A stretch of DNA of 64,000 bases from Yersinia nurmii. GTDB lineage: Bacteria; Pseudomonadota; Gammaproteobacteria; Enterobacterales; Enterobacteriaceae. The notes beneath the pieces are model-generated. The model did not search any database, was not told the origin of the DNA, and was given only the letters and a program-made list of their open reading frames with translations. Positions 34,838 through 46,002 of this stretch are shown in pieces (the first letter of the stretch is position 1; every line of letters begins with the position of its first letter). Where the stretch lies: NCBI RefSeq assembly GCF_001112925.1, contig NZ_CPYD01000005.1:186001-250000 (forward strand), written 5' to 3'. The position numbers and the translations under genes are program-made.

Positions 34838-35773
34838 TTAGCCAAACTCACGCAGGCGATGCATTAGCTGAATCAAACCCGAAGCATGGCTTGGCTCGCG
34901 ACCATTCGGTCCGGTAATCACTACGGTGGCAGTGGTGCCCGCCGGATACGGATGCTGTTGATCTTTCTCATCTAAACGAACTTTTACCGGCACACGCTGA
35001 GCTAAACGAACCCATTCCAGATTATTATCGATCGTCGCCAAACCCTTACTGTCGGCCTTGCTGCTACTGTTAGTCACCCCTGCGGATACGCTATCGACGG
35101 TGCCGTGCATAATACGATTACTACCCAGCGGCGTAATTTCGACACGATCCCCTTTGCGAACGCCTTCCAGCTTGGTTTCTTCCAGATAGGCCAGCACGTA
35201 GAACGTGTCTTTTTTCACCAGCGCTACCGCAGTCGCGCCTCGGGTAATAAATTCACCGGCGTGAACACTCAAGTTAGTGATCCAACCCCGAGCTGGCGCA
35301 CGCACCGTGGTTCTTTCCAGATCGAGTTTTGCTAGATCGCGCACCGCAATGGCTTTTGCCAGTTGGTGTCTAACGGTTTGCAACACGTTGGTGGACTGAT
35401 CGATTTCTTCCTGCGACAAAGCCTGCACGCCTAAGCGCAGACGACGGCTGGACTCACGCTGTTTCTCCGCCGCTAAAGTTTGATAGTAGGCTACATCGGC
35501 TTCAGCACTGGCCAACGCCTGCTCGTAGCGGGGACGATCGATAACAAACAATACCTGACCTTTTTCTACCAATTGGTTATCCACCACCGGCACATCGGTA
35601 ATTAAACCGCTGACGTCGGGTGCGATAGCGACCACGTCGGCGGTAAATTTGGCATCACGAGTCCAGGGAGATTCGGTATAAAACGCCCAGATTTTAAAAA
35701 TAGCCATCACGGCCAGCAGTACCACAACCAAGGTGATACCGATTCGGGTTATTTTTATCAGAAATGTACTCAC
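34838..35773 (-). CDS. aaeA: aromatic carboxylic acid efflux pump, membrane fusion subunit AaeA
   Basis: AaeA (311 residues, HlyD/EmrA family) has an N-terminal membrane anchor (about 10-30), a biotinyl-lipoyl-like half ([16 protein letters not shown]), a coiled-coil hairpin (about 85-150) and a second lipoyl half ([19 protein letters not shown]). It bridges AaeB to the outer membrane. It sits between aaeX (7 nt gap) and aaeB (8 nt gap). Confidence 0.94.
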   Translation of the reverse strand: MSTFLIKITRIGITLVVVLLAVMAIFKIWAFYTESPWTRDAKFTADVVAIAPDVSGLITDVPVVDNQLVEKGQVLFVIDRPRYEQALASAEADVAYYQTLAAEKQRESSRRLRLGVQALSQEEIDQSTNVLQTVRHQLAKAIAVRDLAKLDLERTTVRAPARGWITNLSVHAGEFITRGATAVALVKKDTFYVLAYLEETKLEGVRKGDRVEITPLGSNRIMHGTVDSVSAGVTNSSSKADSKGLATIDNNLEWVRLAQRVPVKVRLDEKDQQHPYPAGTTATVVITGPNGREPSHASGLIQLMHRLREFG

Positions 35774-35780
35774 GGCAACC

Positions 35781-35984
35781 TCAGGAAAAGAAAAGAGACG
35801 TTAAATAAAAAAGGCAACAGAACAGCGCCGTATTAAACAAAGCCGGGTGCCAGACAAATTCATAAATACCCGTCGGCTGTAAAACCCGACGCAGCAGAAA
35901 AAACAGCGCCAGAGAAATCAGCAACTCGAGAAATATCGGTGGAAAAGACAGACCGAAAATAACCATCACCGGAAGCAAACTCAT
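35781..35984 (-). CDS. aaeX: small membrane protein AaeX
   Basis: AaeX (67 residues, DUF1656) has two hydrophobic helices (about 3-30 and 46-66) and opens the aaeXAB operon. Its role is unknown. It belongs to the family YbgT/YtcA-like small proteins that accompany FUSC-type pumps. The start follows AAGGATAAAAGA. Confidence 0.92.
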   Translation of the reverse strand: MSLLPVMVIFGLSFPPIFLELLISLALFFLLRRVLQPTGIYEFVWHPALFNTALFCCLFYLTSLFFS

Positions 35985-36289
35985 TCTTTTATCCTTATTT
36001 TTTGGGTACCGGTTGGTTTACCCTACCGCTGGATTCATACCGTCGAGTGAAAGGTTACCGTTCGCTCGACCGATCGCGGCACTAACCTGAAATAACGATC
36101 AGGAGCCTGAAGTGTTAAACTTGCTGGTATCTGTCAGTGGAAGGTGCGAGGACAACTGAGGCGGTGCGTATTAACACCGAAGGTTATTTTTCCCGCCCCC
36201 TTATATTAGCCTGCTTATTATCAACTGATCTACAATCTGTGATCTAAATCACTTTTAAGCCAGAGTTAACAATTCATTCAGGGAGAACA
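35985..36289. promoter_or_regulatory. aaeX/aaeR divergent promoter region
   Basis: This 305 bp region lies between aaeXAB (-) and aaeR (+). As for other LysR regulators, it should hold AaeR binding sites that respond to aromatic acids. I could not single out the sites by eye. Confidence 0.5.
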
Positions 36290-37201
36290 ATGGAACGATT
36301 AAAACGGATGTCGGTTTTTGCCAAAGTCGTCGAGTGTGGTTCCTTTACCGCCGCCGCCCGACAGTTAGGCATTAGCGTTTCTTCCATCAGCCAGACCGTC
36401 TCCAAGCTGGAAAATGAGTTACAGGTCAAACTGCTTAACCGCAGCACGCGTAGCATTGGGCTGACCGAAGCGGGTCGTATCTATTATCAGGGCTGTCGCC
36501 GCATGCTACAGGAAGTGCAGGAAGTGCATGAGCAGCTCTATGCTTTTAATAATACGCCAACCGGCACATTACGCATTGGCTGCTCCTCAACCATGGCACA
36601 GAACGTGCTGGCAACCATGACCGCGGATATGCTGAAAGCTTATCCTGGCCTATCGGTCAATTTGGTGACTGGGATTCCGGCTCCGGATCTGATCTCCGAC
36701 GGGCTGGATGTGGTGATCCGCGTTGGGGCTTTGCAGGACTCAGGCCTATTCTCTCGTCGACTGGGATCGATGCCGATGGTGGTTTGCGCTGCAAAGAGCT
36801 ATCTGGCTCAACACGGAACGCCGGAGAAACCCGCGGATATGGCGAATTTTTCTTGGCTGGAGTACAGCGTTCGCCCTGATAGCAATTTCGAGCTGACCGC
36901 GCCGGAGGGAATTTCCACCCAGATATCACCACAGGGACGTTTTGTAACCAATGATTCGCAAACCATGATTCGCTGGCTCAAAGCCGGAGCCGGTATCGCT
37001 TATGCGCCGCTGATGTGGGTGATTGATGAAATTAAACGGGGAGATGTGGAAGTGCTGTTCAACCGCTACCATTCAGAACCACGACCGGTTTACGCTTTGT
37101 ATACCGAAAAAGACAAAATGCCGCTGAAAGTGCAGGTGTGTATTGATTATTTGACGGAATATTTCAAGCGCGTGGCTGAAATTTACCAAGGATACCGCTG
37201 A
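36290..37201 (+). CDS. aaeR: LysR-family activator AaeR
   Basis: AaeR (303 residues) has the LysR N-terminal helix-turn-helix (MERLKRMSVFAKVVECGSFT, SVSSISQTVSKLE) and a C-terminal periplasmic-binding-like effector domain. It is divergent from aaeXAB and expected to activate it when p-hydroxybenzoate-like acids accumulate. The next gene, tldD, converges on it. Confidence 0.9.
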   Translation: MERLKRMSVFAKVVECGSFTAAARQLGISVSSISQTVSKLENELQVKLLNRSTRSIGLTEAGRIYYQGCRRMLQEVQEVHEQLYAFNNTPTGTLRIGCSSTMAQNVLATMTADMLKAYPGLSVNLVTGIPAPDLISDGLDVVIRVGALQDSGLFSRRLGSMPMVVCAAKSYLAQHGTPEKPADMANFSWLEYSVRPDSNFELTAPEGISTQISPQGRFVTNDSQTMIRWLKAGAGIAYAPLMWVIDEIKRGDVEVLFNRYHSEPRPVYALYTEKDKMPLKVQVCIDYLTEYFKRVAEIYQGYR

Positions 37202-37239
37202 GTCAATCTGGCCTCCCCAAGCGAGGAGGCCAGCGAAAA

Positions 37240-38685
37240 TCAGGCCGTGCCGCCGACGGTCAGATTATCCAGTTTCAGCGTCGGCTGGCCGACACCCACT
37301 GGCAGACTTTGCCCTTCTTTACCACACACGCCCACGCCTTTATCCAGCGCCAGATCGTTGCCAACCATCGAAATTTGCTGCATCGCCTCAATGCCCGAAC
37401 CAATCAGCGTGGCACCTTTCACCGCGTTGGTGATTCGGCCATTTTCGATCATGTAGGCTTCCGAGGTAGAAAACACAAACTTACCGGAAGTAATATCAAC
37501 CTGCCCACCGCCAAAGTTCGGCGCATACAGACCGTATTCTACGCTAGCGATGATGTCTTCCGGCGTGGATTTACCAGCCAACATGTAAGTATTGGTCATA
37601 CGTGGCATGGGTAAATGAGCGTAAGACTCACGACGCCCATTGCCGGTCGGTGCGACGCCCATCAAACGCGCGTTCAGCTTATCCTGCATGTAGCCTTTTA
37701 GAATGCCGTTTTCAATCAACACGTTGTATTGACCCGGAACGCCTTCGTCATCAATAGCCAGTGAGCCACGGCGGCCTTGTAGAGTGCCGTCATCGACCAC
37801 AGTGCATAGCTCTGAGGCCACGAGTTGCCCCATTTGACCGCTGAATACCGAGCTGCCTCGACGGTTGAAATCACCTTCCAAACCGTGACCAACCGCTTCG
37901 TGCAACAGCACGCCCGGCCAGCCTGCGCCCAATACAACCGGCATAGCGCCAGCCGGCGCCGCCACTGCGAATAAATTCACCAAAGCCATACGAACGGCTT
38001 CTTTGGCATAGGCATCGGCACGAACATCGCCATCAACCTGTTCTAAGAAATAGTCATAGCCGAAACGACCGCCGCCACCGCTGGCACCGCGTTCACGTTT
38101 GCCGTTGTCTTCCACCAGCACACTGACAGACAAACGCACCAGAGGCCGCACATCGGCGGCCAGAGTACCATCGGTAGCCGCAACCAGAATCAATTCATAC
38201 ACACCGGTCAGACTGGCGCTCACTTCCTGCACCCGCGCATCTGCGGCGCGCGCCACTTTATCGACCCGATGCAACAGCGCGATTTTTTCTTCACGCGGCA
38301 AGCTTTGCAGCGGATCGCGTAGAGGATACAGCGAAGCGTGGGCAATCTCGCCCAAGGTGTGAACTTTACCGTTCCCGTTATCACGCACAATACTGCGGGC
38401 AGCCTGCGCACTTTGGTGTAAAGCATTCAGGGTAATTTGGTCTGCGTAGGCGAAACCGGTTTTTTCACCGCTTACCGCACGCACGCCAACCCCTTGATCG
38501 ATATTGTAAGAGCCATCTTTGATGATGCTGTCTTCCAACACCCATGCCTCGTGATAGCTGGACTGGAAATATAAATCCGCATAATCCAGACGGCGCTCAG
38601 CCAACTGACCCAGAACTGAGGAAAGATCCTGATGGGTCAGTTTGTTAGCAGCGAGTAACTGCTCACTGACAAACGAGAGGCTCAT
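37240..38685 (-). CDS. tldD: metalloprotease TldD
   Basis: TldD (481 residues, equal to E. coli) is the catalytic subunit of the TldD/TldE protease. The zinc motif HEAVGH is in [14 protein letters not shown]. The N-terminal [16 protein letters not shown] block and C-terminal [20 protein letters not shown] are typical. ATG 38685 fits the family; the frame runs to 38718 inside the upstream gene. It starts 7 nt after the nitrilase-like gene, so it ends the yhdP operon. Confidence 0.97.
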   Translation of the reverse strand: MSLSFVSEQLLAANKLTHQDLSSVLGQLAERRLDYADLYFQSSYHEAWVLEDSIIKDGSYNIDQGVGVRAVSGEKTGFAYADQITLNALHQSAQAARSIVRDNGNGKVHTLGEIAHASLYPLRDPLQSLPREEKIALLHRVDKVARAADARVQEVSASLTGVYELILVAATDGTLAADVRPLVRLSVSVLVEDNGKRERGASGGGGRFGYDYFLEQVDGDVRADAYAKEAVRMALVNLFAVAAPAGAMPVVLGAGWPGVLLHEAVGHGLEGDFNRRGSSVFSGQMGQLVASELCTVVDDGTLQGRRGSLAIDDEGVPGQYNVLIENGILKGYMQDKLNARLMGVAPTGNGRRESYAHLPMPRMTNTYMLAGKSTPEDIIASVEYGLYAPNFGGGQVDITSGKFVFSTSEAYMIENGRITNAVKGATLIGSGIEAMQQISMVGNDLALDKGVGVCGKEGQSLPVGVGQPTLKLDNLTVGGTA

Positions 38686-38692
38686 ATTATTT

Positions 38693-39553
38693 TCACTCTT
38701 TATTGGATGAAACTTCATTGAATGGCGGCACCAGACTTGGCTGGAAGCGATTATGCTGCATCACCGGCATCTGCTTACGTATTTTTTGCAGGCCATTAGC
38801 ATCGACCCTCACTTTTAGGGCAGAAACGTTATCTGGATTCTCGCTTAATACCTTTCCCCAAGCGTCAACGGCCATCGAATGACCCCAAGTACGGCGGGTT
38901 AACCCATGGCTGCCAACCTGCGCCGGAGCCAATATCATACATTGGTTCTCAATGGCCCGTGCCCGCAGTAACACTTCCCAGTGAGCTTCACCGGTAACTC
39001 GGGTAAATGCCGCCGGAACGGAAATGATTTCCGCCCCTTGAGCGCGCAACGCTTGGAATAACCCAGGGAAACGCAAATCGTAACAGATGGTCATGCCCAA
39101 ACGCCCAACCGGCGTATCCACTACGGTTAGATGCTCTCCCGGTTGATAGGTATCAGACTCACGATAGTGTCCGTGTGTATCATTGATATCCACATCGAAC
39201 ATATGAATTTTGTCATAGCGCGCCTGCAATTCACCTTGATCGTCAAACAACAGGCTGCTAGTGGTAATGCGATCCGGAGACTCACGGCTAATCATCGGCA
39301 TCGAGCCAACCAGCAGCCAGACACCGTAACGGCGCGCCATTTCACGGACGGCCTGCTGCAACGGACCATCATTGTGACGCTCGGCCTGTTTACGATAAGC
39401 CGCAGAATCGGCAAATAACAGTGCATTTTCTGGCGTCATGACCAATTTAATGCCCGAATTCAACTGCTTAATCTGTTGCTCTATCTGAGCCAGATTAGAA
39501 CGGGTTTGCTCACCGCTACAAAGCTGTAAAAGTGCAACATTGGCATTTTTCAT
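38693..39553 (-). CDS. carbon-nitrogen hydrolase, Nit1-like deaminated glutathione amidase candidate
   Basis: This 286-residue nitrilase-superfamily protein has the full Glu-Lys-Cys triad: Glu42 (TPENAL), Lys114 (YDKIHMFDV) and Cys156 (TICYDLRFP). The [15 protein letters not shown] segment is typical of Nit1-type amidases that hydrolyse deaminated glutathione. It overlaps the yhdP stop by 4 nt (ATGA) and precedes tldD by 7 nt. Substrate specificity is inferred. Confidence 0.85.
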   Translation of the reverse strand: MKNANVALLQLCSGEQTRSNLAQIEQQIKQLNSGIKLVMTPENALLFADSAAYRKQAERHNDGPLQQAVREMARRYGVWLLVGSMPMISRESPDRITTSSLLFDDQGELQARYDKIHMFDVDINDTHGHYRESDTYQPGEHLTVVDTPVGRLGMTICYDLRFPGLFQALRAQGAEIISVPAAFTRVTGEAHWEVLLRARAIENQCMILAPAQVGSHGLTRRTWGHSMAVDAWGKVLSENPDNVSALKVRVDANGLQKIRKQMPVMQHNRFQPSLVPPFNEVSSNKE

Positions 39554-42500
39554 GGTGCCTTATTCTCCTTTAGCTGGCGTAACACCTCATGGATATCCGG
39601 CTGATCCAGACTACCGGTTATCTGATATCGAATCAGAGATATTTTACTCCACAACGGCCCGAGCACTTTGGTAGCAGCAAAAACCGCCGCCCCAATCACC
39701 GGGTTAATCACAAATGCCGTCGCCACACCGACGGTCGCGGATATTTCCGGCGTAATAACCGCTTCCATATCGATTTGGCGTTTCACCAAATCTACACTGC
39801 CGTTCATGGCAATATCTGCCGCCAGACCGTCGATCAAAAGATCGTTAGTATGCACCACTCCAGATTTCACGCTAGCGGTACCGCGGATTGAATCAAAGGC
39901 AAAGTCACGGCTGAAGGTATCGCTGAAATCCAGCTGTAGTTTACGTAACAATGCGTCGAAGCTGACCAGCCGCAACAGCTGCCCGGCGCGGCCTCCGCCC
40001 AGATTCACCATGGCGCCTTTGCTTAGTTTGGCGCTCAAATTGCCATTAAGGGTTTCAATTCGCGGCTGCCAAGGCACACCCTGCCACGCCAGCGTTGCGG
40101 TGCCGTCAAAAGGCGCATCTTTAAGCGGCGTGCTAATACCGAAGAATGACAACGTGTCATCGATTTTACTGCCAGAAACCTTCATCCTAACCGAAGTGTT
40201 ATTGCCTTCCGCACTTTGCCGCCATTCGCCGTTAACCGCCATGCGAGCCTTAGCGACCTCAATCAGGCCATTCTTAAGACTTAACACTTTGTTGTCATGA
40301 GAAATATCGGCGCTCACTTTGCCAATATTCTGCCCCATTACCCAGCATTCCTGACACCGAAGCTGCAACGCTGGCCAATCGCGGAACGAAACATCATGAC
40401 TGAGCGGAGAATCTTCCAACGCCGCTTTTGACAAAGGTTGATCAACATCTTGCGCCGTCCACTGCGGGTTGTAATAGAGATAGCGAATATCTGCCCGCCA
40501 CGGCCCGATGCTGGCCATGCGCACGCTACCATCCACTTCACGCCCTTTGGCGCTAATATCTGTCCCATTCAACTGCGGCTCAACCCGCAGGGTCAGATGG
40601 TGCCAAGCCTGACCGCCCAGCAGCAGTTCTGGCGTTTGTAGCTCAACGCGAGAAGGTAATGTGAACGGGCTTTGGCTGACCGATTTTTTACCGATCATGG
40701 ATGACGCCTGTGGAGAAGCCGATGCCAGCGCAGGGCCAATTAGTGCCAGCCACCGCTCCCCATCCAGAGGTGGCAAATTCACCACCAACCCTTTTTCCAC
40801 AGGTAACGGCGGAACTTTTTTGCTGTCGGTCTGCCAGACCGCTTTACTCAACTCGACTTTCTGATCTTTTAACAACCATTGACTGTTGAAATGATTCGTT
40901 CCTGCCGCTGAACCAGAAAGCGTGAATCCATTGAGACCACCTTTTGCCTGAACGCTCACCGGCAAAGATTCACCGCCTTGAGTATCTAGTGGTGGGGGTA
41001 AGTGACTGCTCACTCTCTTTAGGTCGGCGTTGACGTCTACCAAATAACTTGGCTCCCCGTGCTTCGGCAATTGCACCGCGACTTTACCCTGCCAACCGAA
41101 GCTGCCCTCTAGCTTTTTGGCTATATCAGTGGGAATTTCAGTGATTTTGGCCGGAATCCAGTCACCGCGCAGGTTAACCCCAACCTGAAAGTTGTCTTTT
41201 TGCTCTTCCGTGGTGAAATTTATCGTCAGCGGCTGACCAAACCAGTTCGCCGATATTTCATCGCTCGACAGATTGCCATCGCTAAAGCGGAATTTACCGC
41301 TGACATTTTCCAACTGACTTTGCAGCGGCTTAATCAATAAACTGTTGTTACGCAGCGTCACTTCGCCGGTAGCGTGCGTGATATTGCCTTCTACCAAGGG
41401 AATTTCAAGATGTAAGCGCCCACTCACATTTCCACCGACTTGGAGTTCATCCAACGCACTTCCCACGGAATCATGTAGCGGCGTATCGTTAAAGTAATCA
41501 TGGACATCCGAGCCTAATCCCGCTACCTGTGCATCAACAAACAGGCGTTCTTTCAGATAATCAGGAATATTGGCGCTGATATTGGTACCGGTGACGTTCC
41601 CCAGCATTGCCCGCGGTGCATTCATCCAAAGGCCGTCATTGAGGAAATTCAGGTCGATAGCCAGATTTTCCAGCGCTGGCCATTCCGGCTGGAACTGGAA
41701 GGTCGCATTACGCAACGGAACATAAACCTGGAATTGGCCTTCATTATGGGTGTAAGGGAAATAATGAGGATTGCCGTTATAGACCAAAGTGGCGTTATCC
41801 ACTTGCCCGCCCTGAATCGCGCCGGTCAGATAATCCACCAGCGCTTTCCCCATCAAGGGTTGAGGGAAGTAACGCCAGGCATCTGCACCGTCATACAGGC
41901 GAATACCGGCCAGAATATTCAGCCACGGCTGGCCTTTTTCCGGCTGTTGATAACGGAAACTACCGTTTGCCCACAAAGACTTAGCTTTTACATCCAGCTT
42001 GTCACTCCACAGTTCCCAGCCTTTATCATCCACGCGCCAGTCAATGTCGCCCTGCGCGCTGCTGACTTCCAGCGGGGCGCCAAACATGTCACCGTAAGGC
42101 AAGATGCTGTCGTTCAGGTTTACCGCCAGACGCCCATGGCTAACGGAACCGCTCATTGTGCCAGAGAAATGATTCACACCCGGCAAGAGTTCCCAGTGCT
42201 GCCAGCTGACATCTTGCCATTTCGCCTGAAAACGGGTCAGTTCAGGCTGTTTTAGAGGAATATCTAGCGCCAGCGCAGTCAAATGTCCCTGCGGTTTTAA
42301 ATCTCCCCAGCGAGCAAGTAAATCCGGGGTAAACAGAGAAATGGTCGGTAACAGCGGTCCAATTCGCTCTAGCTGAAGGTCTTTGGCGCGAAGGCGTAAT
42401 TCTTCCGGCTGATCCGGACCCAGCAGCTTATTATTTTCTGGCAACCACAGCGCCGACAGGCGCCCTTGCGGCCACGCCTGGCCGTCGGTGGTTAAATTCA

Positions 42501-43404
42501 GCTGTGGAGCATCAATCTGCCAGCCATTTCCCTGACGGCGCGCGTCCACCACCAGTTGATCGACGGCGAGCTGATGAGGCTCTCCTTGGGTAGTCCAGGC
42601 GGCTTGCCCTTGTTTCAGCAGCACATTCCCACTGTAAATATCGCCGCCTTTGAGCGTCAACCAGGCTGCCAGACTAAATTCGGCGCTGTCTAATCCAGTA
42701 TTATTATGCAACCAGCGGCTGATCCAAGGCTTCACGTCAATATTATCAGCCTGCATATACACAGTGCCGTTATTCAGAATGCCCTGGTCGTCGTGTAAAT
42801 CCATCCGCACCTGAACCACGCCATGCTGGCCATTAATCGTCGATAGGCTGATTTGCCCTTCGGCGCGATGGCGATTACGCGAGTTAAGCCAGGTTAACTG
42901 AGGAATTTCCAGCTCGGCGCTGGAGCCAGATGGGGTAAGAAATGAAATACGACTGTTACGCAGATCGAAATGATCCAACTGACGCAGAAAAATATCGGTG
43001 AAGTGGCTGGACTCAAAAGAGCGGTTCTGATCACCCGGATTAATCAGCGGACGATCCAAATCCAGCTGTAGCTGATAGAACGTCATATCCCGTAGCTGCC
43101 AGCGCCAGTGCAGTAAAGATTGCCAGACATCCAGCGCTAGCGTGATGCGCTGAACCTGCAATTTGGTCTCGGGTAATTGGGCGCGTAGATCCCGAACTTC
43201 CAACGTCGGGCCAAAAGTTTCCCAACTGCCTTGAATAAAACCAATTTCCAGCGGAATTCCGCTGACGGCCTGAATCTTAGCCTGTAGCTGCGCACGATAG
43301 TCGTTGAGCTGCGGCAACATCAAACGAAGCCCACTCACCAACAATGCCACCACAACAATCATTGTGGCGCCTGTCGCTAACAAAATCCTGGGCAGTCGCC
43401 TCAC
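39550..43404 (-). CDS. yhdP: AsmA-like phospholipid transporter YhdP
   Basis: YhdP (1284 residues) is a very large inner-membrane-anchored protein with one N-terminal helix (about 8-28) and a long periplasmic beta-rich bridge. In E. coli, TamB, YdbH and YhdP move phospholipids to the outer membrane. The C-terminal part (GGGRAGQLLRLVSFDALLRK, then VATAFVINPVIGAAVFAA) is the conserved AsmA-like end. It begins 45 nt after rng. The nitrilase-like gene overlaps its stop. Confidence 0.94.
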   Translation of the reverse strand: MRRLPRILLATGATMIVVVALLVSGLRLMLPQLNDYRAQLQAKIQAVSGIPLEIGFIQGSWETFGPTLEVRDLRAQLPETKLQVQRITLALDVWQSLLHWRWQLRDMTFYQLQLDLDRPLINPGDQNRSFESSHFTDIFLRQLDHFDLRNSRISFLTPSGSSAELEIPQLTWLNSRNRHRAEGQISLSTINGQHGVVQVRMDLHDDQGILNNGTVYMQADNIDVKPWISRWLHNNTGLDSAEFSLAAWLTLKGGDIYSGNVLLKQGQAAWTTQGEPHQLAVDQLVVDARRQGNGWQIDAPQLNLTTDGQAWPQGRLSALWLPENNKLLGPDQPEELRLRAKDLQLERIGPLLPTISLFTPDLLARWGDLKPQGHLTALALDIPLKQPELTRFQAKWQDVSWQHWELLPGVNHFSGTMSGSVSHGRLAVNLNDSILPYGDMFGAPLEVSSAQGDIDWRVDDKGWELWSDKLDVKAKSLWANGSFRYQQPEKGQPWLNILAGIRLYDGADAWRYFPQPLMGKALVDYLTGAIQGGQVDNATLVYNGNPHYFPYTHNEGQFQVYVPLRNATFQFQPEWPALENLAIDLNFLNDGLWMNAPRAMLGNVTGTNISANIPDYLKERLFVDAQVAGLGSDVHDYFNDTPLHDSVGSALDELQVGGNVSGRLHLEIPLVEGNITHATGEVTLRNNSLLIKPLQSQLENVSGKFRFSDGNLSSDEISANWFGQPLTINFTTEEQKDNFQVGVNLRGDWIPAKITEIPTDIAKKLEGSFGWQGKVAVQLPKHGEPSYLVDVNADLKRVSSHLPPPLDTQGGESLPVSVQAKGGLNGFTLSGSAAGTNHFNSQWLLKDQKVELSKAVWQTDSKKVPPLPVEKGLVVNLPPLDGERWLALIGPALASASPQASSMIGKKSVSQSPFTLPSRVELQTPELLLGGQAWHHLTLRVEPQLNGTDISAKGREVDGSVRMASIGPWRADIRYLYYNPQWTAQDVDQPLSKAALEDSPLSHDVSFRDWPALQLRCQECWVMGQNIGKVSADISHDNKVLSLKNGLIEVAKARMAVNGEWRQSAEGNNTSVRMKVSGSKIDDTLSFFGISTPLKDAPFDGTATLAWQGVPWQPRIETLNGNLSAKLSKGAMVNLGGGRAGQLLRLVSFDALLRKLQLDFSDTFSRDFAFDSIRGTASVKSGVVHTNDLLIDGLAADIAMNGSVDLVKRQIDMEAVITPEISATVGVATAFVINPVIGAAVFAATKVLGPLWSKISLIRYQITGSLDQPDIHEVLRQLKENKAP

Positions 43405-43449
43405 GCATCTCTCCTTGCTTCCCGCTGCAAGGGGCGCAGCGGAAATTTA

Positions 43450-44919
43450 TTACATCATCACCACGTCAAACTGCTCTTGGCTGTAGAGCGGTTCAATTTG
43501 AACTTTTACCTGCTTACCAACAAAGATTTCCACTTCGGCCAGCGCATGGGATTCTTCGCTCTTCAGCGCTTCCCCTACCGCAGGTGAGGCATAGACCAGG
43601 AATCTGTCGGTGTCATAGGCATGGTGAACCCGCACGATTTCTCGCAGGATTTCATAGCATACCGTTTCGACGGATTTAACCGTGCCGCGACCGTGACAAG
43701 TAGGACAATCATTACACAACACGTGCTCAATGCTTTCGCGGGTGCGCTTGCGGGTCATCTCCACTAATCCTAGCTGAGAGAAACCGTTAATACTGGTTTT
43801 CACCCGATCTTTGCTCAGCGCCTGCTCTAATGAGTGTAATACACGGCGACGGTGCTCTTCATTACTCATATCAATAAAATCAATGATGATTATCCCACCG
43901 AGGTTACGCATTCGCAGCTGGCGAGCGATGGCCTGAGTGGCTTCGATATTAGTATTGAAAATGGTTTCATCAAGGTTACGGTGGCCGACAAATGCCCCAG
44001 TGTTGATATCGATGGTGGTCATGGCTTCAGTTTGGTCGATAATCAGATAACCACCAGATTTCAATTCAACTTTACGCTCCAGAGAACGTTGAATCTCGTT
44101 TTCTACATCATACAGATCGAAAATAGGCTGTTTGCCGGAATAGTGCTCCAGCTTATGGGTCATCTCTGGAATATATTCGCGGGTAAATTCGATCAGTTGC
44201 TCATAGGTCTGGCGGGAATCGACCCGAATGCGATCCAACGCTGCGCCAGCAAAATCCCGCAGAATTCGCTGAGCCAGAGCCATTTCGCCGTACAGTTTGC
44301 ATTTGGTTTTATCACGTTTTTTACGCAGCTGTACTTTGGCCCACAGGCGTTTTAGAAACGCCGCATCCGCGGATAATTCTTCTTCACCAATACCTTCGGC
44401 AGCGGTACGGATAATAAATCCGCCCTGCTCATCGCAATAGCTGGCCACGGTATTTTTCAGACGATCGCGCTCAGCTTCGCTCTCAATACGCTGAGACACA
44501 CCAACGTGCGCCGCTCCGGGCATCAGCACCAGATAGCGAGAAGGCAGCGTGATATCCGTAGTCAGACGCGCGCCTTTGGTGCCCAGCGGATCTTTGACCA
44601 CCTGCACCATAAGATCCTGCCCCTGACGTACCAGTTCAGCGATATCACGTACATTGAAGTTCTTTTGCTCATCCCCAGCCACGCACTCGGTGTGGGGCAT
44701 AATGTCTGAAGCATGAAGGAAAGCCGCCTTATCCAGGCCTATATCGACAAAAGCCGCCTGCATTCCGGGCAAAACCCGACTAACGCGACCTTTGTAAATG
44801 TTGCCGACGATACCTCTTTTCGCTTCACGCTCAATGTGAATTTCCTGCAGGATGCCGCCGTCGATGTAGGCAACCCGCGTTTCAGACGGTGTAATATTGA
44901 CCAGTAATTCAGCTGTCAT
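43450..44919 (-). CDS. rng: ribonuclease G
   Basis: RNase G (489 residues) processes the 5' end of 16S rRNA and turns over some mRNAs. The N-terminal S1 domain (about 35-125) includes [20 protein letters not shown]. The catalytic aspartates are in [11 protein letters not shown] and IIIIDFIDM, and the zinc-link motif CNDCPTCHG is near residue 405. It overlaps the maf stop by 11 nt and belongs to the mreD-maf-rng-yhdP run. Confidence 0.97.
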   Translation of the reverse strand: MTAELLVNITPSETRVAYIDGGILQEIHIEREAKRGIVGNIYKGRVSRVLPGMQAAFVDIGLDKAAFLHASDIMPHTECVAGDEQKNFNVRDIAELVRQGQDLMVQVVKDPLGTKGARLTTDITLPSRYLVLMPGAAHVGVSQRIESEAERDRLKNTVASYCDEQGGFIIRTAAEGIGEEELSADAAFLKRLWAKVQLRKKRDKTKCKLYGEMALAQRILRDFAGAALDRIRVDSRQTYEQLIEFTREYIPEMTHKLEHYSGKQPIFDLYDVENEIQRSLERKVELKSGGYLIIDQTEAMTTIDINTGAFVGHRNLDETIFNTNIEATQAIARQLRMRNLGGIIIIDFIDMSNEEHRRRVLHSLEQALSKDRVKTSINGFSQLGLVEMTRKRTRESIEHVLCNDCPTCHGRGTVKSVETVCYEILREIVRVHHAYDTDRFLVYASPAVGEALKSEESHALAEVEIFVGKQVKVQIEPLYSQEQFDVVMM

Positions 44920-45502
44920 GTATTCCTCTCACATCACGTAGCGCGAAAAAATGACTCAGTAGTTCATGGGTTTCTACCAACGGCAGGCCGACAACGGCGT
45001 GATAACTGCCTTTAATCGCCCTGACGAAACAACCACCCTTGCCCTGAATACCGTAAGCGCCCGCTTTGTCCATCGGTTCACCGGTAGCAATATAGTCACT
45101 GATTTCTTGTTGAGATAACACGCGGAATGTCACATCTGTCACGACCATTGTGCCGAGTGAATGCTGTTTGTCAGCTAATGCAACGGCGGTCATCACCTGA
45201 TGTTGCTGCCCAGACAACGCACCCAGCATTTGTGCGGCGTGAGCAGCATCCCGCGGTTTTTCCAAAACTTGTCCATTAAGTACCACAATCGTATCGGCAC
45301 CGAGCACCGGTAAATCCCGCTCGGCAACCGCCACTCCAGCGCGCGCTTTATCTTCAGCCAAACGTCGGACATAGTCCTCGGCGGCTTCCCCCGGATTGCG
45401 CTGCTCCTCTACTTCCGTTTTCAGTATTTCAAACGGTAAATCGAGAAGCGCGAGCAATTCACGCCGACGGGGAGAACCTGAGGCCAGATAAAGGGCTGTC
45501 AT
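44909..45502 (-). CDS. yhdE: Maf-family nucleotide pyrophosphatase YhdE
   Basis: Maf/YhdE (197 residues) hydrolyses dTTP/UTP and modified pyrimidine triphosphates. It has [14 protein letters not shown] at the N-terminus, [18 protein letters not shown] and the C-terminal [20 protein letters not shown]. It lies 11 nt after mreD and overlaps rng. Confidence 0.94.
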   Translation of the reverse strand: MTALYLASGSPRRRELLALLDLPFEILKTEVEEQRNPGEAAEDYVRRLAEDKARAGVAVAERDLPVLGADTIVVLNGQVLEKPRDAAHAAQMLGALSGQQHQVMTAVALADKQHSLGTMVVTDVTFRVLSQQEISDYIATGEPMDKAGAYGIQGKGGCFVRAIKGSYHAVVGLPLVETHELLSHFFALRDVRGIHDS

Positions 45503-45513
45503 TGGAAAAATCC

Positions 45514-46002
45514 TTATTGCACCGCAAACTTACGGCGAATCTTACGCATTAATAAGAATAGCCACGGCCATAAGATACCGTTAATTAAACTACTCCAGAA
45601 AACTTCAGGTCGGAACGAAACGTTAATCACTAAAAATTCTGACCAGAACACCACAACATCCATAGTTAGCGACAGAAGCATCACGATTAATGCCTGTTGC
45701 CACAGCGCCATATTGCGGAATAACTGAAACTTGAAAGCCACCAGATAGGCAATGATGCTCAATGCCAACGCGCGCACGCCAAGGGTTGAACCTAAAATCA
45801 GATCCAGAATCAGGCCGAGAATAAAGCCGCTGCCAACGTTAACCCGATGAGGCAATGCCATAACCCAGTAAATCAGGATCAACGTCAGCCATGACGGGCG
45901 GAACATATAAATTTCTTTTGGCCACGGCATCACCTGTAGCACCATTGCAATCAGGAATGACAGCCAGATAACCCAGCGCCCATTACTGGTGTAACGGTTC
46001 AT
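45514..46002 (-). CDS. mreD: rod shape-determining protein MreD
   Basis: MreD (162 residues) is an inner-membrane protein with about five hydrophobic segments. It links MreC and RodA/PBP2 in the elongasome. It overlaps mreC by 4 nt. The family [16 protein letters not shown]-terminus is present. Confidence 0.96.
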   Translation of the reverse strand: MNRYTSNGRWVIWLSFLIAMVLQVMPWPKEIYMFRPSWLTLILIYWVMALPHRVNVGSGFILGLILDLILGSTLGVRALALSIIAYLVAFKFQLFRNMALWQQALIVMLLSLTMDVVVFWSEFLVINVSFRPEVFWSSLINGILWPWLFLLMRKIRRKFAVQ

